This document shows positions 1 to 8,753 of a stretch of 64,000 nucleotides of DNA, piece after piece. The notes under the pieces were generated by a model. It was not told the DNA's origin and did not search any database. It was given only the letters and a program-made list of their open reading frames with translations. Within the stretch, counting starts at the first letter, position 1; each line of letters begins with the position of its first letter. The DNA lies in the NCBI GenBank assembly GCA_030615035.1, contig JAUXAC010000003.1, positions 1 through 64,000 of the forward strand, written 5' to 3'. The stretch comes from Dehalococcoidia bacterium (GTDB taxonomy: Bacteria; Chloroflexota; Dehalococcoidia; Dehalococcoidales; RBG-16-60-22). The position numbers and the translations under genes were made by a program.

Positions 1-48
1 ACAGCGGGACGCAGACCACAAACATTACACAGGAGAGGAGGCAAAACA

Positions 49-261
49 ATGACAATATCGAACTGGGAAACTGAAAACGAGGTAACTGAGGAGACATACG
101 AGCCTTCCAACATTGAGAAATTCAAGACCTTCAGGCTACCAGGCTACGACATCCGCAAAGACGAGGCCATCAAGTCTTCTGTTAAGGTGTGGCTAGTCCT
201 TGTGGACTCCGACTCAGAAGACTGGGGTCTGATCGAAGATACCCTTGACAATCTGAACTGA
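49..261 (+). CDS. Hypothetical 70-aa acidic protein
   Basis: A 70-codon frame starts at ATG behind a strong Shine-Dalgarno (AGGAGAGGAGG, 31-41) and ends at TGA 259-261. The product is acidic and soluble, with no signal peptide or membrane segment and no family I recognise. The frame stays open after the TGA for 94 more codons, so this may be the first part of a 165-codon gene broken or recoded at TGA (next entry). It precedes a DNA ligase gene and looks accessory to the ribosomal operon downstream. Function unknown. Confidence 0.6.
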   Translation: MTISNWETENEVTEETYEPSNIEKFKTFRLPGYDIRKDEAIKSSVKVWLVLVDSDSEDWGLIEDTLDNLN

Positions 262-546
262 ACTCCCGGGAAGGGAGAAATCGTAGGTACCTGGTCTCGC
301 ACTCAATTCGACGGCCTGATACACCTTGGTGTTGAGACATCACTTGCGGCTCTCCAGAACAGGACCACCCAGATATGGGCCAAGTACACTGAAGAGCGCA
401 GAATCCAGAAGGCAACAGGTAAGAAACCGAGAAAAGCCAAGGCCGTAAGCCCTGAAGAGGCAGTCCTACCATCAGGTGAGCTTTCAGTTGAGGAGAAGCT
501 GAAGTTCAATGCTCTCCGGGCGAGGTTGAAGAGAGTCAAAAGCTGA
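262..546 (+). pseudogene. In-frame continuation after TGA; basic C-terminal domain without a start codon
   Basis: This frame continues directly from the TGA at 259-261 and runs to TGA 544-546. The translation is protein-like: an amphipathic helical stretch, a Lys/Arg-rich segment (KKPRKAK) and a charged C-terminus. It contains no ATG, GTG or TTG in frame. A possible Shine-Dalgarno (AAGGGAG, 271-277) lies 5 bases before GTA 283-285, so a former GTG start could have mutated. A small hairpin (CTCCC/GGGAG, 263-277) follows the TGA. It may be the broken second half of the upstream gene, a separate gene with a rare start, or a readthrough product. Function unknown. Confidence 0.45.
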
Positions 547-561
547 GGATAAGGAAAACAG

Positions 562-1443
562 ATGATTAAACCAATGCTTTGCCGGGGTCACCCGGAAGTA
601 TTCAGTGACCCTGGCTACATCTGGGAGACCAAGTATGACGGTAACCGGATAATTGCAGCAGGCGGTGGGCGGAGCTATCGACTCCAGGCTCGAAGTGGTA
701 GAGATAGGACAGCTCAGTTCCCTGAATTGAGGCTCTCCACAAAGCATGATGCTGTTCTTGACGGCGAGCTCGTTTGCTATGAAGCCAACGGGAGGATAGA
801 TGGAACCTTTAACAGCATCCAGCGCCGAAACTGTATGAACAATATAGCGAAAGCTGCCGAGCTCTATCCTGTTACCTTCGAGGTGTTCGATATTCTTGAG
901 GTAGATGGAGTGAGCGTCGAGGATGCGCCACTCAGACAACGGAAAGGCCTGCTCGAGATGGTTCTCCAGCCTACAGAAAATGTCAGACTGGGACACTTTA
1001 CCGTAGACGGAGTCTCTCTGTTTGAGAGGGCAAAAGCTCAAGGATTAGAGGGCGTTGTAGGTAAGAAGCTTGATGGGCAATACCTTCAAGACAAGCGGGA
1101 GTGGCTCAAGGTGAAGGTCTGGAAATACGGGACATTCTTGGTAATAGGATACACTGCAGGAACTGGCTGGCGAGCTTCTACGTTTGGTGCTCTTGTCCTG
1201 AGTGATATGACGGGGAACTATGTGGGCGAAGTAGGCACGGGCTTTAATAACCAACAACTTGGAGAAATCTGCGAATTGTTTCAGCCCTGTCCTTGCCCCT
1301 TGCAGAAGCCACCAGTCTCAGCAACCTGGGTCAAGCCCTTCTCGGCCTGTATCCGGTACCTGGAATACACTAATGACGGTGTGTTAAGGTTTCCATCCTG
1401 GAGGGGTATGGGAAAGAGTTCGATGGCCCGAGGGACAGAGTAA
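562..1443 (+). CDS. ATP-dependent DNA ligase (LigD ligase-domain type)
   Basis: At 293 residues this is a minimal ATP-dependent ligase, which seals nicks through an enzyme-AMP intermediate. Visible nucleotidyltransferase motifs are I (ETKYDGNR, Lys24 predicted to be adenylylated), III/IIIa (LDGELVCYE near 67-74; FEVFDIL near 107-113), IV (EGVVGKK near 163-169) and V (WLKVKVW near 181-187). An OB-fold-like region follows to about residue 275. This layout matches the ligase domain of LigD or small phage ligases; no polymerase, nuclease or Ku gene is adjacent. AAGGA lies upstream of the ATG. It may serve repair or belong to an integrated accessory cassette. Confidence 0.85.
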   Translation: MIKPMLCRGHPEVFSDPGYIWETKYDGNRIIAAGGGRSYRLQARSGRDRTAQFPELRLSTKHDAVLDGELVCYEANGRIDGTFNSIQRRNCMNNIAKAAELYPVTFEVFDILEVDGVSVEDAPLRQRKGLLEMVLQPTENVRLGHFTVDGVSLFERAKAQGLEGVVGKKLDGQYLQDKREWLKVKVWKYGTFLVIGYTAGTGWRASTFGALVLSDMTGNYVGEVGTGFNNQQLGEICELFQPCPCPLQKPPVSATWVKPFSACIRYLEYTNDGVLRFPSWRGMGKSSMARGTE

Positions 1444-1458
1444 GGAAGAAGTAATCAC

Positions 1459-1470
1459 GAGGAGGCAAAA
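1459..1470 (+). repeat. 12-bp direct repeat matching 35-46
   Basis: GAGGAGGCAAAA occurs at 35-46, upstream of the first small ORF, and again here upstream of map. The two copies bracket the ORF/ligase segment. They may simply be two similar ribosome binding sites, or the edges of an insertion that duplicated the native leader. The GGAGG here is 13 bases from the map ATG, farther than usual. Confidence 0.5.
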
Positions 1471-1478
1471 AGACGGAA

Positions 1479-2237
1479 ATGCCGATAATCATAAAGAGCG
1501 ACAAAGATATTGACGCCATGCGCCAGACCGGGAAAATTGTGGCTACTATACTGGGAATACTGAGTAATCACGTAGAACCGGGGATTAAAACCATAGAGCT
1601 GGATAATATCGCTGTCAGGGAGTCGGAAAGGCTGGGGGCTAAAGCTTCGTTCAAGGGATACCGAGGATTTCCGGCCAGCCTCTGTGTATCGATAAATGAC
1701 GAGGTAGTGCACGGGATCCCAGGCGAACGAACAATTCTTGAGGGTGACATTGTTTCCCTTGACTTCGGCGCTATTTATGGTGGCTTCCAAGGTGACGCTG
1801 CGGTAACTGTCGGTGCTGGAGAGATAAGTTCAGTGGCTGAACACCTCATAGAAGCCACCAGGGGTGCTCTGGAGGCAGGGATTAGGGCTGCTCGTCCCGG
1901 AGCAAGGTTGGGGGACATTTCTGCCGCCATCCAGAACTATGCTGAGTCAAGAGGCCACATGGTAGTACGTGAATATACAGGACACGGTATTGGGCGGGAG
2001 ATGCACGAGAAGCCGCAAGTACCAAGCTATGGTGTGGCTGGCTCTGGACTGGTGTTGAAGAAAGGAATGACCCTTGCCCTTGAACCTATGGTAAATGCTG
2101 GTAACTGGCCCACCCGGGTTGGTGATGACCACTGGACAGTGCTTACTGCTGACGGAAGTCTTTCGGCACACTTTGAACACACTATTGCCATCACTGATGG
2201 CGAACCGGAGGTGCTTACTAGAGGAGTTTATGCCTAA
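1479..2237 (+). CDS. map: Methionine aminopeptidase, type I
   Basis: Removes the initiator Met from nascent proteins. At 252 residues it is the usual length for a type Ia enzyme. The five metal ligands are present: Asp95 and Asp106 (SLDFG...GDAAVT), His169 ([10 protein letters not shown]), Glu202 (ALEPM) and Glu233 (HFEHT); the conserved His79 (VVHGIPG) is also there. It opens the alpha-operon and its 3' end overlaps infA by 8 bases. In most bacteria with this gene order secY and adk lie just upstream; here the neighbour is a DNA ligase. Confidence 0.96.
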   Translation: MPIIIKSDKDIDAMRQTGKIVATILGILSNHVEPGIKTIELDNIAVRESERLGAKASFKGYRGFPASLCVSINDEVVHGIPGERTILEGDIVSLDFGAIYGGFQGDAAVTVGAGEISSVAEHLIEATRGALEAGIRAARPGARLGDISAAIQNYAESRGHMVVREYTGHGIGREMHEKPQVPSYGVAGSGLVLKKGMTLALEPMVNAGNWPTRVGDDHWTVLTADGSLSAHFEHTIAITDGEPEVLTRGVYA

Positions 2238-2448
2238 GAAAGATACGATCGAGGTCGAGGGAACAGTAGTAGAGGCTCTACCTAATGCTATGTTTCGCGT
2301 CGAGTTGCCTAACGGGCATAAGGTGCTGGCTCACATCTCGGGCAAGATAAGAATGCATTATATTAGGGTCTTACCTGGTGATAAGGTGTTGATAGAGCTT
2401 TCTCCCTATGACCTGAATCGAGGTAGGATTACCTATCGGTTTAAGTAA
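2230..2448 (+). CDS. infA: Translation initiation factor IF-1
   Basis: A 72-residue S1-like OB-fold protein that binds the 30S A site during initiation. The sequence is a full-length IF-1, including the typical [19 protein letters not shown] and GDKV..ELSPYDL segments. ATG 2230 overlaps the map stop and is preceded by GAGGAG (2221-2226). An in-frame start further upstream would add residues that only shadow map, so 2230 is chosen. Confidence 0.97.
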   Translation: MPKKDTIEVEGTVVEALPNAMFRVELPNGHKVLAHISGKIRMHYIRVLPGDKVLIELSPYDLNRGRITYRFK

Positions 2449-2464
2449 GGCGAGCGGGTTAATT

Positions 2465-2578
2465 ATGAAAGTTAAAGCTTCAGTAAAAGTTAGATGTGAA
2501 AGGTGTAAGGTGGTGAAACGGCGAGGGGTGGTCAGAATTATTTGTCCCAACCCGAAACACAAGCAAAGGCAGGGCTAA
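2465..2578 (+). CDS. rpmJ: 50S ribosomal protein L36
   Basis: A 37-residue protein of the large subunit, found between infA and rpsM as in most bacteria. The zinc-binding pattern is visible: CERC (Cys11, Cys14), then Cys27 and His32 in [12 protein letters not shown]. This is the zinc-bound (C+) form of L36. The ATG sits 16 bases after the infA stop with a weak ribosome binding site, suggesting translational coupling. Confidence 0.96.
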   Translation: MKVKASVKVRCERCKVVKRRGVVRIICPNPKHKQRQG

Positions 2579-2604
2579 TTTTCGGTGAAACAAGGAGGGA
2601 GTAG

Positions 2605-2994
2605 ATGGCACGTATAGCCGGGATAGATATACCCAGAAACAAGCAAGTCTGGGTTTCACTGCAGTATATTCATGGCATTGGCCCTACCTTGAGCCAGAAA
2701 ATTCTGGCTCAGACCAGTATCAGTCCTGATACCAAGGTGAGTGACCTTACTGAAGAAGAAACCAACCGTCTCCGGGAGCTTATTGACCGGCAGTATAAAG
2801 TTGAGGGTGAGCTTAGAAGAGAGGTTAACCTTAACATCAAGCGTCTCACTGAAATTGGTAGCTACCGGGGTAGCCGGCATCGCCACACCTTGCCGGTCAG
2901 GGGGCAACGCACACGAACCAATGCCCGGGCGCGGCGCGGTCCTCGCAAAACAGTAGCTGGTAGAGGACAGAGGCGCGGTATGACCAAGAAATAA
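2605..2994 (+). CDS. rpsM: 30S ribosomal protein S13
   Basis: A 129-residue small-subunit head protein that contacts 23S rRNA and P-site tRNA. It has the N-terminal helix-two-turn-helix ([12 protein letters not shown]...YIHGIG) and the basic C-terminal tail [17 protein letters not shown]. The start is the ATG behind AAGGAGG. It is the first of the S13-S11-S4-alpha-L17 genes. Confidence 0.97.
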   Translation: MARIAGIDIPRNKQVWVSLQYIHGIGPTLSQKILAQTSISPDTKVSDLTEEETNRLRELIDRQYKVEGELRREVNLNIKRLTEIGSYRGSRHRHTLPVRGQRTRTNARARRGPRKTVAGRGQRRGMTKK

Positions 2995-3020
2995 ACTAAA
3001 CTTATAAAGAGGAAAGTAGT

Positions 3021-3413
3021 ATGCCACAGAAAAAACGACCTAAAGCAAGACGACGGGAACGTAAGTCTATTCCTGCGGGGAGAGCCTATATCCAGTCTAC
3101 TTTTAACAATACCATAGTGACTCTCACTGACCCTCAGGGGAATGTTATTGCCTGGGGAAGTTCAGGGACAGCCGGGTTCAAAGGCTCACGCAAAGGCACT
3201 CCCTACGCAGCCCAGATGGCAGCTCGAGATGCGGCACGGAAAGCGATGACGCATGGCCTACGTCAAATAGAGGTATATGTTAAAGGTCCGGGCAGCGGGC
3301 GCGAGGCGGCCATCCGTTCTCTCCAGAGTTCGGGGCTTTATATTACCGGCATTAGGGATGTGACCCCTATCCCACATAATGGTTGTCGTCCGCCTAAAAA
3401 GAGACGGGTGTAG
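3021..3413 (+). CDS. rpsK: 30S ribosomal protein S11
   Basis: A 130-residue platform protein of the 30S subunit. It contains the family's conserved [16 protein letters not shown] stretch, the [20 protein letters not shown] segment and the C-terminal [20 protein letters not shown]. The gene lies 26 bases after rpsM and 12 before rpsD, within the alpha-operon. The ATG is preceded by AGAGGAAAG. Confidence 0.97.
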   Translation: MPQKKRPKARRRERKSIPAGRAYIQSTFNNTIVTLTDPQGNVIAWGSSGTAGFKGSRKGTPYAAQMAARDAARKAMTHGLRQIEVYVKGPGSGREAAIRSLQSSGLYITGIRDVTPIPHNGCRPPKKRRV

Positions 3414-3425
3414 AAGAGAGGAGAA

Positions 3426-4055
3426 ATGGCAAGATACACAGGACCAGTTTGTCGATTATGTCGCCGTAGCGGTGAGAAACTCTTGCTGAGGGGCAGCCGG
3501 TGTTTTACGCCCAAGTGCAGCGTAGATAAGCGGCCAAAACCACCGGGACAGCAGCACAGCGGTCGGCGGCAGAAGCTTTCTGACCGCGGGCTGCAACTTC
3601 GGGAGAAGCAAAAAGCCCGCTATACCTATGAAATTCTGGAGAGGCAATTTAGAAAATTATTTGCCCATGCCGAGAGGCAAGCTGGTATCACCGGGGAAAA
3701 TCTACTGGTGCTGCTGGAGAGGCGACTGGATAATGTAGTTTATCGTTTAGGTTTCGCTGACTCCCGCTCTCAAGCTCGTCAGCTAGTCAGACACGGGCAC
3801 ATTATGCTTAATGGGCGCAAGACTAATATACCATCCTGTTTGGTCAAAGAGGGTGATACGATTAGTTGGAGAGAGGAAAGTACCAAGACTGAATATTATA
3901 AACAACTAGTCCAGAGCATCGAGGCTAAATCTGTTTTGAGTTGGTTAAGTCTGGATAAGCAAAACCTTGTCGGTCAGGTTTTATCTTTGCCGACTCCCGA
4001 TGACATTGAGGCTAAGTTTAACGGAAAGGCCATAGTTGAGTACTACTCGCGATAA
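3426..4055 (+). CDS. rpsD: 30S ribosomal protein S4, zinc-binding form
   Basis: A primary 16S rRNA-binding protein of 209 residues, the usual length. The N-terminus carries a zinc-finger Cys set (Cys9, Cys12, Cys26, Cys31), so this is the C+ form. The S4 RNA-binding domain (RLDNVVYRLGFADSRSQARQLVRHGHI, from about residue 101) is clear. In many bacteria S4 autoregulates the alpha-operon; no S4-binding pseudoknot was identified here. Confidence 0.97.
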   Translation: MARYTGPVCRLCRRSGEKLLLRGSRCFTPKCSVDKRPKPPGQQHSGRRQKLSDRGLQLREKQKARYTYEILERQFRKLFAHAERQAGITGENLLVLLERRLDNVVYRLGFADSRSQARQLVRHGHIMLNGRKTNIPSCLVKEGDTISWREESTKTEYYKQLVQSIEAKSVLSWLSLDKQNLVGQVLSLPTPDDIEAKFNGKAIVEYYSR

Positions 4056-4081
4056 GATAATTAATAAGGAGGTAGAGCCAT

Positions 4082-5113
4082 TTGTCTCGTCTAGTAATTC
4101 CCAATATTGAGTGTGTTGAGAGCGGAGATAACTTTGGGCGATTTCTGGCAGAGCCGCTGGAAAAGGGTTTTAGTATTACTCTGGGTAATGCTTTGCGACG
4201 GGTGTTACTTAGCTATCTTCCCGGAGCTGCTGTGACTCGATTTAAGATTGAGGGAATTCAACATGAATTCACCGTTATTCCTCACGCAAAAGAAGATGCT
4301 ACGGAGTTCATGCTCAATGTTAAAGCCTTAAGGTTAAGGCCTCTTTTTAATCGCCCGGGTAAGTTAATACTAGAAGTAGAGGGAGAGGGACGGATTTGCG
4401 CCGCTGACATTAAACCCTCAGCTGATTTTGAAATTGCCAACCCGGAGCTTTGTCTCATTACCTTAGATTCACCTGAAGCCAAACTTTATGTAGAGTTCGA
4501 TGTAGAATTGGGGGAGGGCTACCAGCAAGCCGAGTCTGGCGATAATATGCCTGTGGGGACGATTCCAGTGGATGCCATTTTTACCCCGATACGCAAGGTT
4601 AATTTTACCATCGAGCCAATTCATATTGGCCGAGAAACTAGTCGTGAGCGGTTGTTTCTTGAGGTCTGGACAGACGGTACTATGTCACCTGAAGATGCTA
4701 TCAGCCAGGGTGCCAGCATTCTGACTGAGCAACTATCCTCGTTTGTCGAGTATATTAAAATTTCCAAGATGAAGGCAGAAGAAGAGCTCATTCGCTTATC
4801 TATCCCTGATGAGAAATATAATATGCAGGTAGACCAACTAGACCTATCAGTGCGTACCATGAATTGCTTAAGACGCAGCGGCATCACTACAGTAGGTGAG
4901 CTCATAAGTAAAAAACCAAAAGAGTTGCTTAGGCTACGTAATTTTGGGCAGAAATCTTTTCATGAGATAGAGGAGCGACTTAAGGGAATGGGACTATCCC
5001 TGGCTCCCCAGGTCGAACTGAAGAAAGAAAAGGCAGAAGCCGCAGAGCTAACCCCGGTAGAGACGGAAAGTCAGGCGGAGAACGAGGGGCAATCTGGAGA
5101 GTCGGTAACATGA
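4082..5113 (+). CDS. rpoA: RNA polymerase alpha subunit
   Basis: A 343-residue alpha subunit with an N-terminal assembly domain (about 1-230, including [11 protein letters not shown]) and a C-terminal promoter-binding domain (about 250-320: [14 protein letters not shown] and [19 protein letters not shown]). A charged Glu-rich tail follows residue 320. The start codon is TTG at 4082, supported by AAGGAGGT a few bases upstream and by the conserved N-terminus. The stop overlaps the rplQ start as ATGA. Confidence 0.97.
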   Translation: MSRLVIPNIECVESGDNFGRFLAEPLEKGFSITLGNALRRVLLSYLPGAAVTRFKIEGIQHEFTVIPHAKEDATEFMLNVKALRLRPLFNRPGKLILEVEGEGRICAADIKPSADFEIANPELCLITLDSPEAKLYVEFDVELGEGYQQAESGDNMPVGTIPVDAIFTPIRKVNFTIEPIHIGRETSRERLFLEVWTDGTMSPEDAISQGASILTEQLSSFVEYIKISKMKAEEELIRLSIPDEKYNMQVDQLDLSVRTMNCLRRSGITTVGELISKKPKELLRLRNFGQKSFHEIEERLKGMGLSLAPQVELKKEKAEAAELTPVETESQAENEGQSGESVT

Positions 5114-5463
5114 GGCATCAAGTAGCCGGTAGAAGATTAGGCAGGTCTATGAGCCACCGGAGAGCATTGTATCGTAACCTAGTGACTGACCTTCTTAAAT
5201 ACGAAGAAATCACTACCACTGAAGCCAAGGCTAAGGAAGTGCGTGGTCTGGTGGAGAAGATGATTACCTTGGGTAAGAAGGGGGGACTTCACCCATATCG
5301 CCAGGCACTATCATTTATTATAGATAAGACTGTAGCCGAGAAGGTATTTTTAGAGCTGGCCCCGCGGTATGCTGAGCGTCCCGGTGGATATACCCGCATC
5401 GTTAAGCTAGGACCAAGATTAGGTGATGGTGCACCTATGGTTCAGCTCTCACTGGTAGAATAG
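5110..5463 (+). CDS. rplQ: 50S ribosomal protein L17
   Basis: A 117-residue large-subunit protein located near the exit tunnel. It starts with [20 protein letters not shown] and contains the family's [19 protein letters not shown] segment. It is translationally coupled to rpoA through a 4-base ATGA overlap. It is the last gene of the S13-L17 run; truA follows 45 bases later. Confidence 0.97.
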   Translation: MRHQVAGRRLGRSMSHRRALYRNLVTDLLKYEEITTTEAKAKEVRGLVEKMITLGKKGGLHPYRQALSFIIDKTVAEKVFLELAPRYAERPGGYTRIVKLGPRLGDGAPMVQLSLVE

Positions 5464-5508
5464 CGGTAACCATCTGCCGCTGGCTTAGAAGCAAGGAAGG
5501 TTGTCGGC

Positions 5509-6291
5509 TTGACAACAACTACCAAGATTGTATTAACAATAGAATATGATGGCACATGCTACCACGGCTTCCAGCTACAGGTTAATGCCCCCACTATTCA
5601 AGGGGAGATAGAGGAAGCACTGTGGAAGCTGACCGGGGAAAGGAGTCGGGTGATGGCAGCTAGCCGAACTGATGCCGGAGTCCATGCCAAGGAGCAGGTG
5701 GTTAGCTTCAGAACCAAATCATCTCTGCCTTCGCCGACATTTATCAAGGGGTTAAATCACTATTTACCCAGGGATATTGCGGTTAAAGCTGCTTTTAGAG
5801 TAAGCGATTCCTTTAACGTTAGGCGCAGTGCTATTAGTCGGGAGTATAACTACTACATATTAAATAGCCCGACCCGGTCCCCGTTCAGGAGCAGTTTTTC
5901 TTATCTTGTTCCCGGGCATCTGGATATCGGGGCAATGAATCAGGCATGTCAGGCTCTCATTGGAAAGCATGACTTCGCCTCATTTGCCACTTGCATTGAG
6001 GCTGGAATAAAAAGTACGATACGTAATGTTTATAGAGCCGAAATAGAAAAGGATGGAGATTTGGCTATTTTCAATATAGTAGCTAACTCATTCCTGCCTC
6101 ACCAGGTGCGCAATACAGTAGGCACTTTAATTGAGGTTGGGCTGGGTAAGATGACAGTTGATGAGTTTCGTAGTATATTTGAGGCAAAAAGACCTGGCTT
6201 GGCCGGACCAACGGCTCCTGCCTGTGGGCTGTGCCTGATGCAGATAAATTACCCGCATCCCTTGGAGGAGATGTGCAATGAAAACCTATAG
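5509..6291 (+). CDS. truA: tRNA pseudouridine synthase A
   Basis: Converts U38-U40 of tRNA anticodon stems to pseudouridine. The 260-residue protein has the TruA catalytic motif [10 protein letters not shown] with Asp55 as nucleophile, plus SREYNYYI and SFLPHQVRN in the second half. The start is TTG 5509 with AGGAAGG (5494-5500) upstream; the TTG at 5501 reads into a stop. The 3' end overlaps rplM by 14 bases, a common truA-rplM-rpsI arrangement. Confidence 0.95.
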   Translation: MTTTTKIVLTIEYDGTCYHGFQLQVNAPTIQGEIEEALWKLTGERSRVMAASRTDAGVHAKEQVVSFRTKSSLPSPTFIKGLNHYLPRDIAVKAAFRVSDSFNVRRSAISREYNYYILNSPTRSPFRSSFSYLVPGHLDIGAMNQACQALIGKHDFASFATCIEAGIKSTIRNVYRAEIEKDGDLAIFNIVANSFLPHQVRNTVGTLIEVGLGKMTVDEFRSIFEAKRPGLAGPTAPACGLCLMQINYPHPLEEMCNENL

Positions 6292-6715
6292 CACCAAAAC
6301 GGCCGATATTGAGCGACAACGGCATATTATTGATGCTTCAGGTAAAATTTTAGGCAGGCTAGCCACCCAGATAGCTGGTTTACTTATGGGTAAGCACAAG
6401 CCAATATATAGCCCTAATCTGGATACGGGTGATTATGTCGTCGTTATCAATGCTGATAAGGTTCGGGTTACTGGTAACAAGGCTAAGCAGAAAACTTACT
6501 ATCGGCATTCCGGGTATCCCGGGGGCCTGAAGAGTATTACCTTAGAGAAAATGATGCAGACTAATCCGACGCGGGTAATTGAGCATGCTGTCAAAGGCAT
6601 GTTGCCTCACACGCGTCTAGGTGCTAGTATGAAGAAGAAGCTGCGGGTCTATGTTGGTGATACTTATCCTCACCCGGCTCAGACAAAGACTACGCAAATT
6701 AAGGAAACCAAGTAA
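6278..6715 (+). CDS. rplM: 50S ribosomal protein L13
   Basis: A 145-residue early-assembly 50S protein. The family hallmarks are [31 protein letters not shown] and [11 protein letters not shown]. The start at ATG 6278 lies inside the truA end and has GGAGG close upstream (6266-6270). It forms the usual pair with rpsI, which begins 14 bases after it. Confidence 0.97.
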   Translation: MKTYSTKTADIERQRHIIDASGKILGRLATQIAGLLMGKHKPIYSPNLDTGDYVVVINADKVRVTGNKAKQKTYYRHSGYPGGLKSITLEKMMQTNPTRVIEHAVKGMLPHTRLGASMKKKLRVYVGDTYPHPAQTKTTQIKETK

Positions 6716-6729
6716 GGGAACAGGATTAT

Positions 6730-7125
6730 ATGGGAAAGCAAACTTACTTCCACGGGACAGGCAGACGGAAGACGGCGGTAGCTCAGGTAAAGCTATTACC
6801 GGGAAATGGTGCCATTATTATAAATGGCACGCCCTATGAAGAACTATTTCCACATCTTGAGTACCAACGGGCAATATTACAACCTCTTCTGGTCACCGAG
6901 AACCTCGGCAAGTATAATGCCGTGGTCAAGGTAAACGGAGGTGGTATCTCAGGGCAAAGTGGTGCTATCTCTCATGGTATTGCTCGAGCCCTGGTAAGGG
7001 CAGATGAGAACCTTAGGCCTATCCTGCGCCAGAACGGGTTACTTACACGAGACCCCCGGGTTAAAGAGAGAAAGAAGGCTGGGCTTAAGCGGGCACGCAA
7101 AGCACCTCAATACACCAAGAGGTAA
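6730..7125 (+). CDS. rpsI: 30S ribosomal protein S9
   Basis: A 131-residue protein whose C-terminal tail reaches the P-site tRNA. It shows the FHGTGRRKTAVAQVKL start, NGGGISGQSGAISHGIARAL and the conserved basic end KKAGLKRARKAPQYTKR. It is the last gene of the ribosomal run. Only 8 bases separate its stop from the stop of the convergent phosphomutase gene, and no terminator is visible there. Confidence 0.97.
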   Translation: MGKQTYFHGTGRRKTAVAQVKLLPGNGAIIINGTPYEELFPHLEYQRAILQPLLVTENLGKYNAVVKVNGGGISGQSGAISHGIARALVRADENLRPILRQNGLLTRDPRVKERKKAGLKRARKAPQYTKR

Positions 7126-7133
7126 GGCTTTAC

Positions 7134-8561
7134 TTACACCCCAGCTAATTCTTTGCCAAACTCAAGTAGCCTTTCCACCCGGGCTGGGGAATCGCTTTCG
7201 GCATAGATGCGAAGCACCGGCTCAGTCCCGGAAAATCTAATTAATAGCCAGGTGTTATCGGCTAGAATAAATCGGAAACCATCAGCCGCATCTATCTTTA
7301 CTACTTTAACCCCGTCAATTAACTCTGGAGAATCATGCCGTAAGCGTTCAATGATGGTCTGGCGTTCATCCTCAGGAAATTTGGCATCCTCCCGCTGATA
7401 GTAGTGCGGGCCTACCTTACTGTAGAGATAGTCTACAAGCTCTGACGGGGTTTTGTCCGTCTTAATCATCAGGTCGAGGAAATAGAGATTAGCCAGAATT
7501 CCGTCACGCTCGGGCACATGACCCCGGAAGCCAAAGCCACCGCTCTCCTCCCCCCCGATTAGTGCATTTTCGGCGAGCATTACCGGGGCAACGTGCTTAA
7601 AGCCTACCGGCGTCTCATACACCGGCACGTTAAATATTTCTCCCAAACGATAAAGCATACTGGTGGTAGTTATTGTCTTAACTATAGGACCACGCTCACC
7701 GCGTATCTCCAGTAAATAGAGACAGAGCAGGGCAAAAACATGAAGTGGTGTCAGAAATGTTCCCCTTTCATCAACGATACCCATTCGGTCGGCGTCACCA
7801 TCAGTAGCCAAGCCCACATTCACTCCCGGCTCCTTAACTGTAGCTGAAAGTTGGCCAAGGTTAACGGCGATTGGCTCAGGCTGTGTGATGCCGGGGAAGA
7901 GCGGATTTCGCTCGCTATGTATCTCTATTAGCTCAATAGCTCCTCCCTTTAGTATCGTTTTCAGATAGCCAGCACCAGCGCCATACATAGAGTCAACCAC
8001 TACTTTAAGACTGGCTTTGCGCAGCCCATTCAGGTCAACAAGTTTAGCCACTTGGTCTAGATAGATTGGGTCCAGGTCAAGATATTCTATCAGCCCCTGC
8101 TCTACAGCTTTAGCCAGTGGCAACCGGTTTACATTCTCAATAGCGCCAGCCTGGGGAATAAATTGTTCTATCTGAGCAGTAACCTCGTCCAGGGCACTGG
8201 CACCATGCTCAGTTTTATACTTAAACCCATTCCAGATAGCCGTGTTGTGGCTGGCAGTTATGATGATAGCACCACCTGTCTTTTTTGCCATAACGCCAAA
8301 GCTGATGATTGGTGTCGGTGTTGCCTTAGGGCAGAGGTATACTTTTATGCCGTTGCCGGCAATTACCTCAGCTGCCGCCGAAGCAAAGTCTTCAGAGGCA
8401 AAACGGGTGTCATAGCCAATAATCAGTCCCCGGCTGGCTAGCCCCGCCTGTTTAAGATAGCCAGCTACTCCCTGAGTACAAGCCCGCACGTTATCAAAGG
8501 TGAAATCCTGGGCAATAATCCCTCGCCAGCCGTCGGTGCCGAATTTAATGGGGTTGCTAAT
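7134..8561 (-). CDS. Phosphoglucomutase/phosphomannomutase family protein, ATT start
   Basis: An alpha-D-phosphohexomutase that moves phosphate between C1 and C6 of hexoses. The catalytic serine loop (ITASHNT), the metal loop (TDGDADRMG) and the sugar-binding loop (GGEESGGFGF) are present. Starting at the first GTG (8489) would cut off the conserved N-terminus NPIKFGTDGWRGIIAQDF, which is encoded in frame just upstream. That frame opens with ATT at 8561-8559 right after an in-frame TAG, with GGTGAGGT as Shine-Dalgarno, giving 475 residues. So an ATT start is the best reading. The start abuts a dispersed repeat. It lies downstream of metK on the same strand. Confidence 0.88.
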   Translation of the reverse strand: MSNPIKFGTDGWRGIIAQDFTFDNVRACTQGVAGYLKQAGLASRGLIIGYDTRFASEDFASAAAEVIAGNGIKVYLCPKATPTPIISFGVMAKKTGGAIIITASHNTAIWNGFKYKTEHGASALDEVTAQIEQFIPQAGAIENVNRLPLAKAVEQGLIEYLDLDPIYLDQVAKLVDLNGLRKASLKVVVDSMYGAGAGYLKTILKGGAIELIEIHSERNPLFPGITQPEPIAVNLGQLSATVKEPGVNVGLATDGDADRMGIVDERGTFLTPLHVFALLCLYLLEIRGERGPIVKTITTTSMLYRLGEIFNVPVYETPVGFKHVAPVMLAENALIGGEESGGFGFRGHVPERDGILANLYFLDLMIKTDKTPSELVDYLYSKVGPHYYQREDAKFPEDERQTIIERLRHDSPELIDGVKVVKIDAADGFRFILADNTWLLIRFSGTEPVLRIYAESDSPARVERLLEFGKELAGV

Positions 8562-8643
8562 CTACCTCACCCCCTGTGTCCCCCTCCCCTATCAAGGAGA
8601 AGGGGAAGAGTTATGTAAGAGAGGCTTCGCCTCTCTTTGACTC
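8561..8643 (-). repeat. Dispersed GC-rich hairpin repeat, copy 1
   Basis: Read on the minus strand, this roughly 83-base segment matches 13438-13520 almost throughout. Both run from GAGTCAAAGAGAGGCGAAGC to GGGGGTGAGGT. It contains the near-perfect hairpin AAGAGAGGC-TTC-GCCTCTCTT and G-rich arms. Its last bases supply the Shine-Dalgarno of the ATT-initiated phosphomutase gene. It resembles REP/MITE-like non-coding elements; no coding capacity is seen. Confidence 0.75.
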
Positions 8644-8753
8644 TCCTTACGGTATCTGCTGCTTCAAAGGAGAGGGGAAAGAGTTGTTATAGAGGGGCTT
8701 CGCTCCTCCAGAACCCACCTTGTTTATCTGGCTTTTGCCTCTCTAAAACTCCC
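8644..8753 (-). repeat. Degenerate second unit of the hairpin repeat
   Basis: A second, more diverged unit follows copy 1 in the same orientation. It has the GGAGAGGGGAAAGAGTTG motif and another GGGGCTTCGCTCC hairpin (near 8694-8708). It fills the space between metK and the phosphomutase gene, so the pair forms a tandem of two repeat units. Confidence 0.5.

Noticed and set aside
49..300. Selenocysteine insertion at TGA 259-261
   Set aside because: The hairpin after the TGA is too small and too close to resemble a bacterial SECIS, and no Cys-containing homologue is known to me. Left as a simple interruption.
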